Assembly (NCBI RefSeq): GCF_000699445.3
Contig: NC_067197.1
Coordinates: 33,525,809-33,589,808 of the forward strand
Reading direction: 5' to 3'
DNA length: 64,000 nucleotides
DNA from: Schistosoma haematobium
Lineage: Eukaryota; Platyhelminthes; Trematoda; Strigeidida; Schistosomatidae
The position numbers and the translations under genes are program-made. Numbering within the stretch: the stretch's first letter is position 1; each line of letters opens with the position of its first letter. The notes under the pieces were generated by a model that ran no database searches, was not told the DNA's origin, and worked only from the letters and a program-made list of their open reading frames with translations. Below are positions 49,624 through 60,844 of this stretch, piece after piece.

Positions 49624-49669
49624 GCACTGCTGAGGAGTCCCATACTAGGACGAAACGGCCGTCCAGTGC
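49624..49669 (+). ncRNA. Intact hammerhead ribozyme fold (right arm)
   Basis: Self-cleaving RNA motif. Stem I GCACTG (49624-49629) pairs with CAGTGC (49664-49669). Core CTGAGGA is at 49630-49636, with the variable position 7 = G. Stem II GTCC (49637-49640) pairs with GGAC (49648-49651) over the 7-nt loop CATACTA. GAA is at 49652-49654. Stem III is the self-complementary ACGGCCGT (49655-49662). The cleavage triplet GTC is at 49661-49663, so scission is predicted after C49663. The layout matches the minimal-stem-III hammerhead of schistosome SM-alpha RNA (same GTCC..GGAC stem II), which points to common descent. Confidence 0.7.
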
Positions 49670-49739
49670 TTCCAGGTTTTCAATGGTGGTCTAGCTTCAA
49701 CTGACTCATGATTTCAATCTGTGAAATGTCAGTAATAGT

Positions 49740-50738
49740 AAAAAATATTAGGCACACATATTGTTATAGAAGAATGATTAAATTTCTTGAATACCAAAGA
49801 ATCAGATAATTTTAAAACTCAGGATCTGAGGGAAGATGAAGAGTGAATGCATCTGCGTCATTGCAAACGATTCTAAGTCACGTCACTAAACATCCGCAAC
49901 CAATGGTTACAACAACTAGATAGTTTCCATCCACTACGCGGCTCACTCCGTCTATAAATACCTTTATGGACTGTTTCATGTCTTAGTTTGAGTGCCCTAC
50001 TCCTTCTTCCATTCTACTTGCATTAACAAACAACGGACGTCGACGTAGGCGATGGTTAGTCAGACCTAAGAAATGTCCTACCTACCTCATTATATGAAGG
50101 TTCACAACTCCTTTAACTAGTTTCCTATCCTTACTTGGTACTCTGTATCTAACCCCATAATTGATCACTCAATAAATCAAACATACCTGATCAATGCCTT
50201 GAAGGGATCTATGATCAAATAACAGGAGTCTATGAATAAACCTTAATAGGAGCATTGAATTTCTAATTGACTAATTTCGGTGAAATCACTTCGAATTACC
50301 AACTTCTCATACTATTGATCGAATGTAAAAGTTTGCGAAAAAAGCTAACAACAACAACAACAAAACCTAACAATTACTCAAAGATGAAATAATACAAAAC
50401 TTTAATTGACCATTCTCTAAATGAATTCCTGTTTTTTTTTATTTTATTTTTGTTGCACCATATTTTCATCCTTATTTACATATAAAAAGAAAACCTTTAT
50501 GTCTTACATATTTTGTTCAGATGAATAACTGCTTATCATAAATGTAAATGAAATCATTGAATGAATGAAAGTAAAAAAGGGCACTGTTGAATAATGGAAT
50601 GAGATCTTTATTATTATGAATATTCCTTTTTTTTCTCTCTAATAACTGAATGTTAATGTATAGTTAGTTGAATGAAACTTAACAATTTGCCAATTTAGAT
50701 TGTCTTGAGAAACATTTTTCCTATTTATTTTTCTCTAT
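49740..50738. other. No recognised gene; part less AT-rich
   Basis: About 49800-50160 is somewhat GC-richer ('cacgtcactaaacatccgca', 'acggacgtcgacgtaggcga') and may be an unrecognised retroelement 3' region on the minus strand. I cannot classify it. The rest is AT-rich. Confidence 0.35.
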
Positions 50739-50739
50739 A

Positions 50740-50995
50740 ATCTTTGCATATCATGCTTGTGAATCGAGGCTATATCGAAGCAATACACACAGTTTGCACA
50801 TATGCCAATAAGAGACTGATCAATTGCAGTCGTAAAACGCGTTGGTGTTTTAAGTGAACGGTACTGGATTCGAGTCCTGGAGTGAACATCAACTCTGGGA
50901 TGTAGGTACATTCAGCTGCCGAGTCCCAAGTAAGATGAGACTCGTGTCCTGGATTCCACTACTAGCCACTATTCATGTTTGCATATGAATGTTTA
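50740..50995 (+). mobile_element. SM-alpha-like SINE (family B), nearly complete
   Basis: Layout: 'atcgaggctatatcgaagca', 'catatgccaataagagactg', 'caattgcagtcgtaaaac', 'gtgaacggtactggattcga' (B-box region), 'gaacatcaactctgggatgt', then the hammerhead block 50907-50965 ('tacattcagCTGCCGAgtccc...gatGAGACtcgtgtcctggattcc'). CTGCCGA lacks A6, and GAAAC has become GAGAC, so the ribozyme is dead. Best SM-alpha copy in the window. Confidence 0.75.
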
Positions 50996-51244
50996 TTTAA
51001 TCTAATCTATGAGGAATTTTTTAATGTTTAAATAATGTTGTTGTTGTTGTGTTTTTTTGTGATCTCTCTAATGAGTTATTTAAATTCTAAATAAATATTT
51101 ACATTCCAAAGAATCTTCCCGTTTTAATTACTCTTTATACGGATTCATGTTACAAATGCGATTTCGAATAATTCACTTGAATTGAAAGTGTGTATACAAA
51201 CTTGTTTGAAGACAGTTTTCAGTTCTTTCCTCTTTCTCTCTCTC

Positions 51245-51600
51245 TCATGATCATGAATCGATCGGTGTTAGACTACCATTGAAAACCTGGAAACAATGGA
51301 CGACCATCTCGTCTCACTATGGTAACTTTCAACAGTGTGCATTCACGATCCCACAGGCGGCATTCGAACCCACGACCTTCAGGCTCACGCATGAACACTT
51401 AACCTCCAGACTACTGAGTCAGCATTCAAAGGTGTTAATCTCTAACTTCAACCAATCTACGAACTTGCGTGACCATCTTTAATTGTCTGAGGTAGATACC
51501 TGTCTCTACCTGATACGGAATAATTCCACTGGTCACAACCTCTCACTAGAATTCCAAGAATTCCCTCACGAAGCTAGTCGCTAATGATCATATGTATCAT
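51245..51600 (-). mobile_element. Family A SINE, full length, subtype shared with 38.3 kb
   Basis: Minus-strand complete copy: 3' end ('gatcatgaatcgatcggtgt'), mutated ribozyme block 51298-51345, tRNA-like part 51350-51425 and 5' module to about 51600. From 'cgatcccacaggcggcattc' onward it is almost identical to 38420-38640, so the two belong to one diagnostic subfamily. Confidence 0.8.
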
Positions 51601-51604
51601 CACA

Positions 51605-52235
51605 TCCAAATTTAAAATATTTGACTCAAAAATAACAAATTCTCATCTCAATAGAAATAGTAGACGTTATACGCAATAAGTTACTCAATAATATTAAGTT
51701 CCCAAAAGCATATAGCCATAGTTATCCAACGTTTTAATATTTTCAGTAGTTCTTTAATTAATATCAATCATTATGCTGAACAGATTTTAAATTTAACAAT
51801 TGCTTCTTACAATTCATTTAATTAAACAATCATCTTTTGCACATTAGTAACTAGCGTCAAAATGAATTTTTAAAATTCGATTCAGAGTTTATGATTAGAA
51901 TAGTTTTATTAGATCTCAATTAGAATAGTTGCTAAGCATAACACTGAATCGCTATTACATTCTATTGAGAATTGATTAGAGTTTGAAATAGATTATATTT
52001 CAACTCAGTTGTCTAAAAGCACTGGGCTATCTGAATGTGCACTGTAAAGTAGTACCAAATTTGGACAAAACTGTTATGAATGATTAATTATACAACTCTG
52101 TAAATTATTTACATTTGTTGGTTATTACAGTTTAATCTTATGAAAATTGGAAATTATGTTTGTGAATTGAACAACTAATAAATTAATATTGATTTCTATA
52201 CAGTTTCGTTTATTTTAAATCTAATTAGGATAAAT
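51605..52235. other. AT-rich sequence, nothing recognised
   Basis: No gene or repeat recognised. Confidence 0.4.
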
Positions 52236-52247
52236 AAATTAGATTTT

Positions 52248-52284
52248 CTGACGTTTCGTGACTTAGTGTAAGCCACTTCTTCAG
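52248..52284 (-). ncRNA. Hammerhead-like motif of a PLE
   Basis: On the minus strand: CTGAAGA, an extra A, then a stem GTGGCTTA...TAAGTCAC (7 pairs including one G-U, with a short loop), then GAAACGTC. Hammerhead motifs in PLE terminal regions are established. This copy departs from consensus by one inserted A between the core and stem II, and the GUH cleavage side is not clear. I call it ribozyme-like only. Confidence 0.45.
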
Positions 52285-52726
52285 AAAATAAAGCTTTATT
52301 TATAATAATCTACCCAATGCTCAATTTATTCGAAATTACAAAATCTATTTATGAATTCGTATAAACAAAACATTAAGAAAGAAAGATTAGTTCAGCGAAG
52401 AGTTCTCTTTTTGGCGAATTCATTTTCAAAGCTGTACAATCGCAAATATATATACTTATTTTTACAGGGTGATAATAATACTGATAATAAACTTCTGTTA
52501 TACATGGTGAGAGTGAGGTTAAATAAACAAAGGTATTAGGAAAAAAATTTTAAAACAAGGAAAGTTTAATAAAATGTTGAAACAGAGATGAAGTGTAATT
52601 GGAATGATCGTGGAAATAAAAACAAACCGGTTGAGGGTAGAAGATTTGAAGGGAAGATGGAAGGTGAAGCAGGTGGTTGTAAGGTAACAGGAGTATGAAG
52701 AAAGAGAAAAAAAATTTTTTAATACA

Positions 52727-53383
52727 TTAAGACCATGGTAGAAGAAGAGGTTGTACCAATCTCTCTTGTACACATAATTCTGGTTTTTCAAAATGTATGG
52801 CTATTGCCTCGGCAATGCAAAGAAGATGCAGTCTAATTGTCTTAGGAAGGCTTCTACTTACCTTGTAGATGACTTTGAACGCAGAGTCTGTCTTGATTGA
52901 GTGACCTGTATTCACAAGGTGTTCGATTATAGAACTTCTTATTGAGCCGTTGCCTCCTCTTTTTAGCCACGCCGGACAATGTTCCTGAATTCTTTTGGAT
53001 AAAGTACGCATCGAACAACCTATATACCTAGCTCCACAAGAGCAGGTAAATTGGTAAATGCACAGTGAGTTGGTCAGATGCGATAATTTATCTTTCAGAT
53101 TATTGGTGAACAGTGATCGACTGGAGAATAATATTCGCAATGTTGCTGCGAAGAATGTTCTTTTTAAAGAATCCGAAATTCTCCTCTTTAAGATATATGC
53201 GGCTCTGCCACCTTTGAAGTCGATGTTCATGTATAAAATTTCCTTCTCTACTGTAATTGTTTGTGGTTTTGGCATTTTCGGCTTCATGTTCTTATCAATG
53301 AATGTAGGAGGATATCCGTTTTTGATAAGAATTTCTTTTAAAAGGCTCAATTCTTCCTCTATCACCTGCTCTTGTGGAGCCAA
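52727..53383 (-). pseudogene. PLE GIY-YIG endonuclease region, 218 codons
   Basis: Continuous frame with no stops. Residues 8-35 ('IEEELSLLKEILIKNGYP') form the linker helix that follows the RT thumb in PLEs. About residues 70-110 contain 'LKRTFFAATLRILF' and 'NNLKDKLSHLTNS'. About residues 112-140 carry the GIY-YIG core 'FTCSCGARYIGCSMRTLSKR' with the PLE CxC. Then come 'IQEHCPAWL', 'IIEHLVNTGHSI', 'LLCIAEAIAIH' and 'LVQPLL'. The enzyme would make target nicks for the PLE reverse transcriptase. The RT itself is missing, so the gene is truncated. The apparent first five residues derive from the inversion junction. Confidence 0.85.
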
Positions 53384-53504
53384 TTACAACAGTTCAACGT
53401 CCCTTAGAATTCAGTGACATTTTAATCAACGTTGGACAATACTGAAAACCATTTTAAGATTTAAGGGTGTGTAATTAAATACTAGAGTACGTAAATTCTA
53501 GTAT

Positions 53505-54730
53505 CTCAGAAGTTCTGAGAAACGGGTGCGTACCTTCATGTGATTAATGTTCATGCTTTCTGAGCATCTTCTTGTTGCTGTGTTCCTGTATTCTTTAAAT
53601 CTCACACGTTCACCATTTCTTAATTTCTATATCAAAGGTTTTCCTAATAAAACACGCCCTTCAGTTTCTAGTAATCAAGACTTAGTTCAGCATGAGGTGT
53701 TTCAGAGGTCAATGTTCCTGATGGAAATTATTCCAACCAAGTATATCCTGGAATGGTCTCCAGAATTCTCTTTTATACATACATTTGCGCAGCAAGATGA
53801 TTTCAGTATTCGTTATAACAACGTTACCAGGAGATCCATAAACTTCCTTTACTGTCATAAGATCCTTGTCAATCCATAGGAAAATAGTTTACTGTTACAT
53901 CTATATGTGTTGGGAAACTCAAGTATCAGTACAGTGTTAAGGATGCTGGAAGATAACCAGATCTCTATAGAATTATGAGTAATTAAAGTCAACTTGACTA
54001 AAATAAAAAGAAAAGAAAAGTGAAACTGAAGGCTGGTAATAACAAATAGACAATAGGTTTTAAAAATTAAAATTGAATTTAAGATCATGTTTAAGCCCAA
54101 ATTACGAGATCTGATGATCCTGAGTTCGAAACCTACATAAGGTGTATCATACAAGAATGATGGAGCTAACCAGAGCTTGATCGTTCTTATAGTTTCTCCA
54201 TAGTCAGTCAATGATCTGGAACTTTACAATTTTATAAACAAAACTCATGAAATTTTACTGGACAGTTAAAACTCAGATTCACTTTTCTTTCATTTTTAAT
54301 CTTTCATTAGTGTATTCATTCTAAAAATGTTCGACTACTATGACTATACAAAAATCAGATATACATTTACACAAACACACCTTATAAAAGCATATATCAC
54401 TAGTCCAATCAATAATTTAAAATACATTTCGACTGAATTAACCAAGTTAAATGGATGAATATATAGGTCGGTATCCACCGTAGACACACACTTATTTACA
54501 CGTACACATACATCTGAATTCATATCAACCCTACAATTATAAACTATATGACTCACCGAATAAAATTTGATGAATATTAGTATTGGCAAGCAATTTTATG
54601 ACACTTTATATTGCCTTAACATGACTACTTTCATTTGGTTACATTATCATTAAACTTAAGATAATTTTCATTGATGTTACTAGCATTCAAAGTATAAGTG
54701 AATTATATCATATTATATATATATTTACAT
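53505..54730. other. AT-rich sequence, nothing recognised
   Basis: Open frames at 53547-53879 (plus) and 53855-54211 (minus) show no recognisable motif and no supporting signals. I do not call them genes. Confidence 0.35.
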
Positions 54731-54734
54731 GGAC

Positions 54735-54930
54735 CTTAGATTGTGGCCTAGAGGTTAAGCGTTCGCGCACGAGACCAAAAGTCCTTGGTTCGAATCCCCC
54801 GAGCGGAATCGTGGATGAGCACTACTGAGTCCCACAATAGGACTAGTCGGTTGTCCAGTACTTCCACGTTTTCAATGGTGGTCTAATATCGATCAGTTCA
54901 TGATCTCAATCAAAATGTCTAAACTACCTA
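54735..54930 (+). mobile_element. Family A SINE, 3' two-thirds
   Basis: tRNA-like part with good A/B boxes ('gtggcctagaggttaagc', 'ggttcgaatcccc'). The ribozyme-like block is shortened (ACTGAGTCCC, no CTGAGGA), and the 3' end is 'cagttcatgatctcaatc'. Confidence 0.75.
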
Positions 54931-54934
54931 CAAA

Positions 54935-55578
54935 GAAGTGTATAATGTTTAATAATAATGACTTAAGTAGTTGAAACAGGAAAGAAATCATCGAACAACA
55001 TATACTTCAGATCTAATCAATAGTATAAAATAAAATATATTGGAAAAGAAGTACAACGGTAATTCTATAGTATAGTTAATTAAGAAATTGAAAATAGTAA
55101 AAAAAACATAGTGGCCAATCATCAACAGAATGTGTAATGTGGATACATGAATACAATAACATAAAATATCTCATTGTGATAATGATTTGCACATATCACA
55201 AAATACAATGATTTTTATTACATATCTTTTTTTCAAATAGTTATCACAGTAACCGGTTTGTAAATGGTTGATGCAAGGTGATGAAAAGTTACCATCAAGA
55301 ACCCATGTACATATAATTCGTGTTCATCAGAATTATGTACTTGTAATCTAACGGGAATTAATGTTCTCGTAGAATTTGAACTTTGGTTACCTTGTTCTAA
55401 AGTCATAGATATTATCACTCAGCTATTCAGTAGAATTCAGTCAAAACTGAGTATTACACAGAATGACTTCACTCACCAGTATATCATCAGTTAGCACATA
55501 AATTAGGTGTGTTTTTTATTACATGTGGCATTCTACCACCATGATCTTATTTCGGACAACTTTTCATGGGAATTATAA
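54935..55578. other. AT-rich sequence, nothing recognised
   Basis: No gene or repeat recognised. Confidence 0.4.
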
Positions 55579-55580
55579 AC

Positions 55581-55822
55581 AAAAACTTAATCTCACTGTT
55601 TGAAATCATGAGTCCATTGAAACTAGACCATCATGGAAAACCTGGAAGCACTGGACGGCCGTTTCGTCCTAGTATGGGACTCCTCAGCAGTGCGCATCCA
55701 CGATCCTGCCGTCCAGCGCCTCCAGGTTTTCCATGGTGGTCTAGCTTCAATTGACTCATGATTTCAACCAGTGAAATTTCTAAAATCTCCACAAAACCCC
55801 TTCTGGTAAAAAAAACTTAATC
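55581..55822. mobile_element. Foldback family A SINE 3' ends with 12-bp TSD
   Basis: Arms 55594-55659 and 55708-55773 are inverted repeats (66 bp, few mismatches) around a 48-bp loop. The right end continues to the full SINE 3' terminus ('atctccacaaaacccctt'). TSD AAAAACTTAATC (55581-55592 and 55811-55822). It lacks any tRNA-like part, so only SINE 3' ends were copied. Confidence 0.85.
55648..55693 (-). ncRNA. Intact hammerhead ribozyme fold
   Basis: On the minus strand the 46 bases are identical to the fold at 49624-49669: stem I GCACTG/CAGTGC, core CTGAGGA, stem II GTCC/GGAC, GAA, ACGGCCGT, GTC. It lies across the left arm and loop of the foldback. Confidence 0.65.
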
Positions 55823-55824
55823 AG

Positions 55825-56605
55825 CATATAAAACCGTTATTACAACAATACACTTTTAATTCAATTATCATTAACCGTATGCTAAGGTCAGAGGTGAACA
55901 ATATATTTCAAACTTGGTGAGTGTAAGATACACTCACACAAGTATATGCACATATATACGCATGTATGTGTACAAACGTATTATTATTATTATTATTATT
56001 GACATGAATGACAAGTTTATCGTGATTCAAAATCTGTGTGGAATGATTGTTAGGGCATATTGTATAACATACTGCATAGTGAAATACTGAACGTCTCTGT
56101 GACTGAATAATTCTAAAACTTAAAATTCGATAGTCAATAAAAGCAATCATGTCCAGTTGTTAGCCCTTCAATCTTTGACCTCATCGATTCCTTTTAAGGA
56201 GTATTTTTATCAGTTAAGAGAAGAATCAAAGAACCATAAAAGCATGGGATATCTGTTTTGTCTGAGTATTGATTTTTTATCCTTTTTATCCTTTATATTG
56301 ATTAATAATACAATGCTCTCTATCCATTTATTCTAAAACAAATATCCCAAAGTTCAGGTAAGACTTTCAAAGTCAGCCACATTAAGAGTGAAAGTACTAG
56401 CTGAAATAGAAATTTCAGATGACTACATTTTACAGTATATACGATCATACTGATATTCCAACTATGTTTGAATATGATCCTACATTGAATGAATAAATTA
56501 ATTGTCTAAAACTTCGCTTGAAATTCATATAATTACTGGGACACAGTTTATTCTTAGGGATTATAAAACGATATCAAATAAGTATAACATATTCTAACAG
56601 TAGAG
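55825..56605. other. AT-rich sequence with small (ATT)n run
   Basis: A triplet run lies near 55979-56000. Otherwise nothing recognised. Confidence 0.4.
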
Positions 56606-56609
56606 TATA

Positions 56610-56960
56610 TGTTGTGACTTGTGGACTGCAGATTAGACGGCAGCAAATTATCGATCGGACCGAAGACGCGTAAGCACATAAGAACGGCCTAGAGTCCTGA
56701 CTGGTCCCACTTCCCTGTCTACCCCAGGCAGTTGAGTCCAGAATGCAAGTCTCAGCCTCTGAGATATGAATAGTTATATTTCAAACATACTCTGTTTATA
56801 TACCAATCAAGCAGACCACATCATACCATAAAATAGAAAATAACATTTGTACAATATTTGGCCAACAGGAAAATGACAAATGAAATAAGTATTGACCAGT
56901 AGGAAAATGATACTATCTCAAGTTCAAGGATAGCGTTAGACTTCACAAAATAATTTTTGG
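56610..56960 (+). repeat. Dispersed repeat family C
   Basis: Closest to the 4495-4880 copy ('cacttccctgtct', 'gttgagtccagaa', 'cagcctctgagatatgaat', 'tgtttatataccaatcaagc'). Confidence 0.6.
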
Positions 56961-56964
56961 GATA

Positions 56965-57330
56965 TTTTTCTGAATATCCCAACAGTATAGAACTATTGGA
57001 AATCTTTTTATAGTTATATATCATATAAAAATTGAATCTGGTCAGCAAATTAGATTGATTTACTTCTTTTATTTTCTCACAGATTATTCTGAAAATAGAT
57101 CATTGACTAAGATCACTGTGTCACTTAGCTTCATTACTAGTAATATAATAAATTTAACTGAACAAATCCTGGATAACATCGATTATTAGAATAGTATGTC
57201 AGATTAAATTATCTGAGGCAACATATCTGATACAACCGGAATGACTTAAACTTTTTATAACCTAAAGATATTTTGTTAACAAATATCTACAGCAAGTATA
57301 GAGGTGGTGTAGTAATAATAATGATAGTGA
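56965..57330. other. AT-rich sequence, nothing recognised
   Basis: No gene or repeat recognised. Confidence 0.35.
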
Positions 57331-57333
57331 AAG

Positions 57334-58339
<1,006 letters not shown>

Positions 58340-58340
<1 letters not shown>

Positions 58341-58805
58341 TTATCTCTGTAAAGGTTAGCTATAGTTAATACTGGTAAACATGGATCTTTATCCTTAAAA
58401 CACAAATATTTATCTTTTTAACGTCGTAACCAGATATACAATTCATCGTTATTGAAAAAGAGAATAAATAATATTGTATGTTAATTAGTTTCATTATACA
58501 ATCTTAATAATAGTATATGTACTAATAATCTGACAAGTTCCAAAACTCTCCTCCTGAGACCTATTATCCAGAAGTTGTATAAGATTGATTCACATATCTA
58601 TACCCAGATCTCTTCACATTCATTCAATTTAAACAATCATAACTTAACCAACAATCATATTAATCTATATAAATCAGAATTTAGTTCCTTTTAAGTATCA
58701 TATTCACTAATAATATTCTAACAAACTTCAGTTTTAATCGAACTCTTTAGTCACTAGTAAAAAAAGAAGTATAACGAATGGTTGTCAGTTTAATTGATGT
58801 TTTTA
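58340..58805. other. AT-rich sequence, nothing recognised
   Basis: No gene or repeat recognised. Confidence 0.35.
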
Positions 58806-58806
58806 T

Positions 58807-59379
58807 GATTTTCATAAACTAATATTGCCTGTTACTCCTCGTGAAGGAGCATAGGCCGCTCACCAGCATTCTCCATCCAACCCTGTCCTGGGCAATCCTT
58901 TCTAGCTCCGTCCAGTTGTAATTCATCGTTTTCATATCTGCTTCTATTATCCGACGCAATGTGTTCTTTGGCCTTCCTCTTTTCCGCTTCCCTTCAGGAT
59001 TCCAAGTTAGGGCTTGCCTCGTGATGCAGTTTGACGATTTGCGTAATGTATGTCCTATCCATTTCCATCGTCTTTTCCTGATTTCTTCTTCAGCTGGAAG
59101 TTGGTTTGTTCTCTCCCACAGAAGGCCATTGCTGATGGTATCCAGCCAATCGATGTTGAGTATCTTGTGTAGACAGCTATTTATAAATACTTGTACTTTC
59201 TTGATGGTGGTTGTTGTAGTTCTCCAAGTTTCAGCTCCGTACAGTAGAACTGGCTTGACGTTCGTATTGAAGATTCTCACTTTGATATTGGTTGAAAGTT
59301 GTTTTGAGTTCCATATGTTCTTCAATTGTAGGAATGCGACCCTTGCTTTGCCGATCCTCGCCTTTACGATTTTCATAAA
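58807..59379 (-). pseudogene. RTE LINE 3' end, short 5'-truncated insertion with TSD
   Basis: Insert 58819-59367 is bracketed by the 12-bp TSD GATTTTCATAAA (58807-58818 and 59368-59379). It contains only the RTE C-terminal coding region in one intact frame: '[20 protein letters not shown]', '[10 protein letters not shown]', 'YGAETWRT', '[15 protein letters not shown]', '[12 protein letters not shown]'. There is no premature stop, unlike the young copies elsewhere. It represents a different RTE source closer to the 13.4-kb copy. The (TAAG)n tail is absent. Confidence 0.92.
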
Positions 59380-59504
59380 GAAATCTTAGTTTTACATAGT
59401 TAACAATGATTAGCAACTTGACATTTTTATTTATTTCCAGTTTTGAATATGTTGTTAACAGATTTCTTAAATGGTACGAGTTACTTTCAATCACTAAATG
59501 ATAA

Positions 59505-59620
59505 GGTTATGTCGAGGCATACGCACAGTATGCGCATATGCCAATAACAGACTGATCAATTGCAGTCTTAAACCTCAATGGGAAGATACAAGCCAAACAA
59601 TACCACGTGAACACTAAATG
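59505..59620 (+). mobile_element. SM-alpha-like SINE (family B), 5' part only
   Basis: 'gttatgtcgaggcatacgca', 'catatgccaataacagactg', 'attgcagtcttaaacctcaa'. No tRNA-like or ribozyme block. Confidence 0.6.
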
Positions 59621-59635
59621 ATAAGTTACCAAATA

Positions 59636-59755
59636 TTTAGTATGGGACTCCTCAGCAGTGCACGCCCACGAGGTGTCCCATACTAAGACAAAATAATTTT
59701 TCAGTGCTTCAAGGTTTTCCATGGTAGTCTAGCTTTAATCTATTCATGAATCCAA
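59636..59755. mobile_element. Small foldback family A SINE fragment
   Basis: Minus piece 'agtatgggactcctcagcag' followed by plus piece 'gtcccatactaagacaaaat' and a 3' end 'gttttccatggtagtctagc'. The inverted arms are about 15 bp. Confidence 0.6.
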
Positions 59756-59984
59756 ATATATTTTTTGATTGTAATTGTGGTAAATGAAAAGGTTTTCTTG
59801 ATGATACATTAGTACATGTATTAAATACACCCAGTTAATATCTACATTGTACCACCTAATATAAATGTTAACTAGAACAAAACTAAAAGTCAGTGAGATA
59901 CTGACTGATGGTTTAGGTTTTTTTTAAAGGTGAATGCTTCGGGACCAGGGCCGATAAAATATCTGTAATATATAGCGGTAATAT

Positions 59985-60840
59985 TGTAGATAGTAGGTTG
60001 TTGGTTATGTTATCTGGTTAACGGACATTGAGATTTTTGTGCAGACAGCTGTTTGTAAATTCCCCTACCTTTTTGATGGTAGTTGTGGCAGTGCTCGAAT
60101 TTTCAACTTTTTAGAATAGAACTCTTTAAACGCTAGTGTTGTTTATTCTGACTATGATGTTGTCTGACATTTGCATTAAGTTTTACATGTTCTTCAGCTG
60201 TAAGAATGCTGACATTGCTTTGCCAATCAGTATCTTCACATCTGCATCAGAACCCTCTTAAATACCAATGATAATTCGCTCCTTGAGATGTAGAGGTTTA
60301 TATAGTCCAGTCAATTACCAGAAGAATGAGAAAAGGAGACGGCAAGCAGCTCTGTATGACATCAGTCTTCACTTGAAATTTATTTGTCAGCTGTCCTCCA
60401 TGTACGACTTTGCAGTGTAGTCCATCGTATGAATTCCAGATGATGACGACAATCTTCTCACTTTCAAAGGGAAATCTATAAGTTGTCCTAACCAACTGTT
60501 AAATAATGTCTCATAATCAAAGAAGTTAATGTATACTGATAACTTACTATGACAGAGAACAAATAAACTTTCATCTGAAGAAGAAATTATGAAAAGACGC
60601 TGGATGTGGATAAGACATAAATTGGGGAAATCATCAGACTGCATCACGATGCAAGCTCAAACGTGGAATCCTGGAGGCAGAAAAAGAAGAGGAAAAACAA
60701 AGAACACAATGAGCAATAAATTGCAGGCAGAGATCGAAAGAATGAGTAGCAATTGAAAACAAATGTAATGAGGATCCCAGGACAGAGTTGGTTGGAGAAT
60801 CCGGGTCGGCAACATATGCTTCACGAGGGGTAACAGATGT
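59985..60840. pseudogene. RTE LINE remnant with 5' inversion (twin-priming pattern)
   Basis: 59985-about 60550 is RTE coding sequence in minus orientation: read from high to low coordinate, RT motif 'FFDYE', 'SYDGLHCKVVHGGQL', 'LILLVIDW', then the post-RT region. About 60553-60840 is RTE 3' sequence in plus orientation ('EEEIMKRRW'-like text, 'NCITMQA'-like text, 'ggttggagaatccgg' and 'cacgaggggtaacag'). The two halves meet at the same point of the element: the minus half ends at the 'NNLLW' codons and the plus half starts at 'ERTN'. About 0.3 kb including the FADD region is also missing from the inverted half. Many stops. Confidence 0.72.
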
Positions 60841-60844
60841 ATGT

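Larger units (their letters stand above)
49333..49736. mobile_element. Foldback family A SINE with 12-bp TSD, intact arms
   Basis: A minus-strand 3' half (49375-49510) is the perfect reverse complement of the plus-strand 3' half (49592-49727), 136 bp each, separated by an 81-bp centre (49511-49591) that holds the tRNA-like A-box region 'ggctcagtggtctagtgg'. The B-box 'gggttcgagccc' lies at the start of the right arm. The left end carries extra 3' terminal sequence ('gggttttgtggagatttttt'). A 12-bp TSD AATGTCAGTAAT (49333-49344 and 49725-49736) encloses everything. Arms this perfect indicate a recent insertion or conversion. Transcripts would form a long hairpin. Confidence 0.88.
52240..53500. 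mobile_element. Penelope-like element, 5'-truncated with inverted stub
   Basis: Minus-strand PLE from about 53360 to 52240: end of the RT-GIY linker, GIY-YIG domain, a 3' UTR of about 490 bp and, at its distal end, a hammerhead-like motif (52248-52284). At 53361 the sequence switches to plus-strand PLE text ('cacctgctcttgtggagcca', encoding CSCGA), with further degenerate PLE similarity for about 100 bp. The two 5' ends therefore face each other, as in the 27.7-29.1 kb insertion. No TSD was found because the right arm is too decayed. Confidence 0.7.

Noticed and set aside
53547..54211. Two adjacent opposite-strand frames of 110 and 118 codons as possible host exons
   Set aside because: No recognisable domain and no convincing splice or start context. 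The composition matches the surrounding AT-rich DNA.
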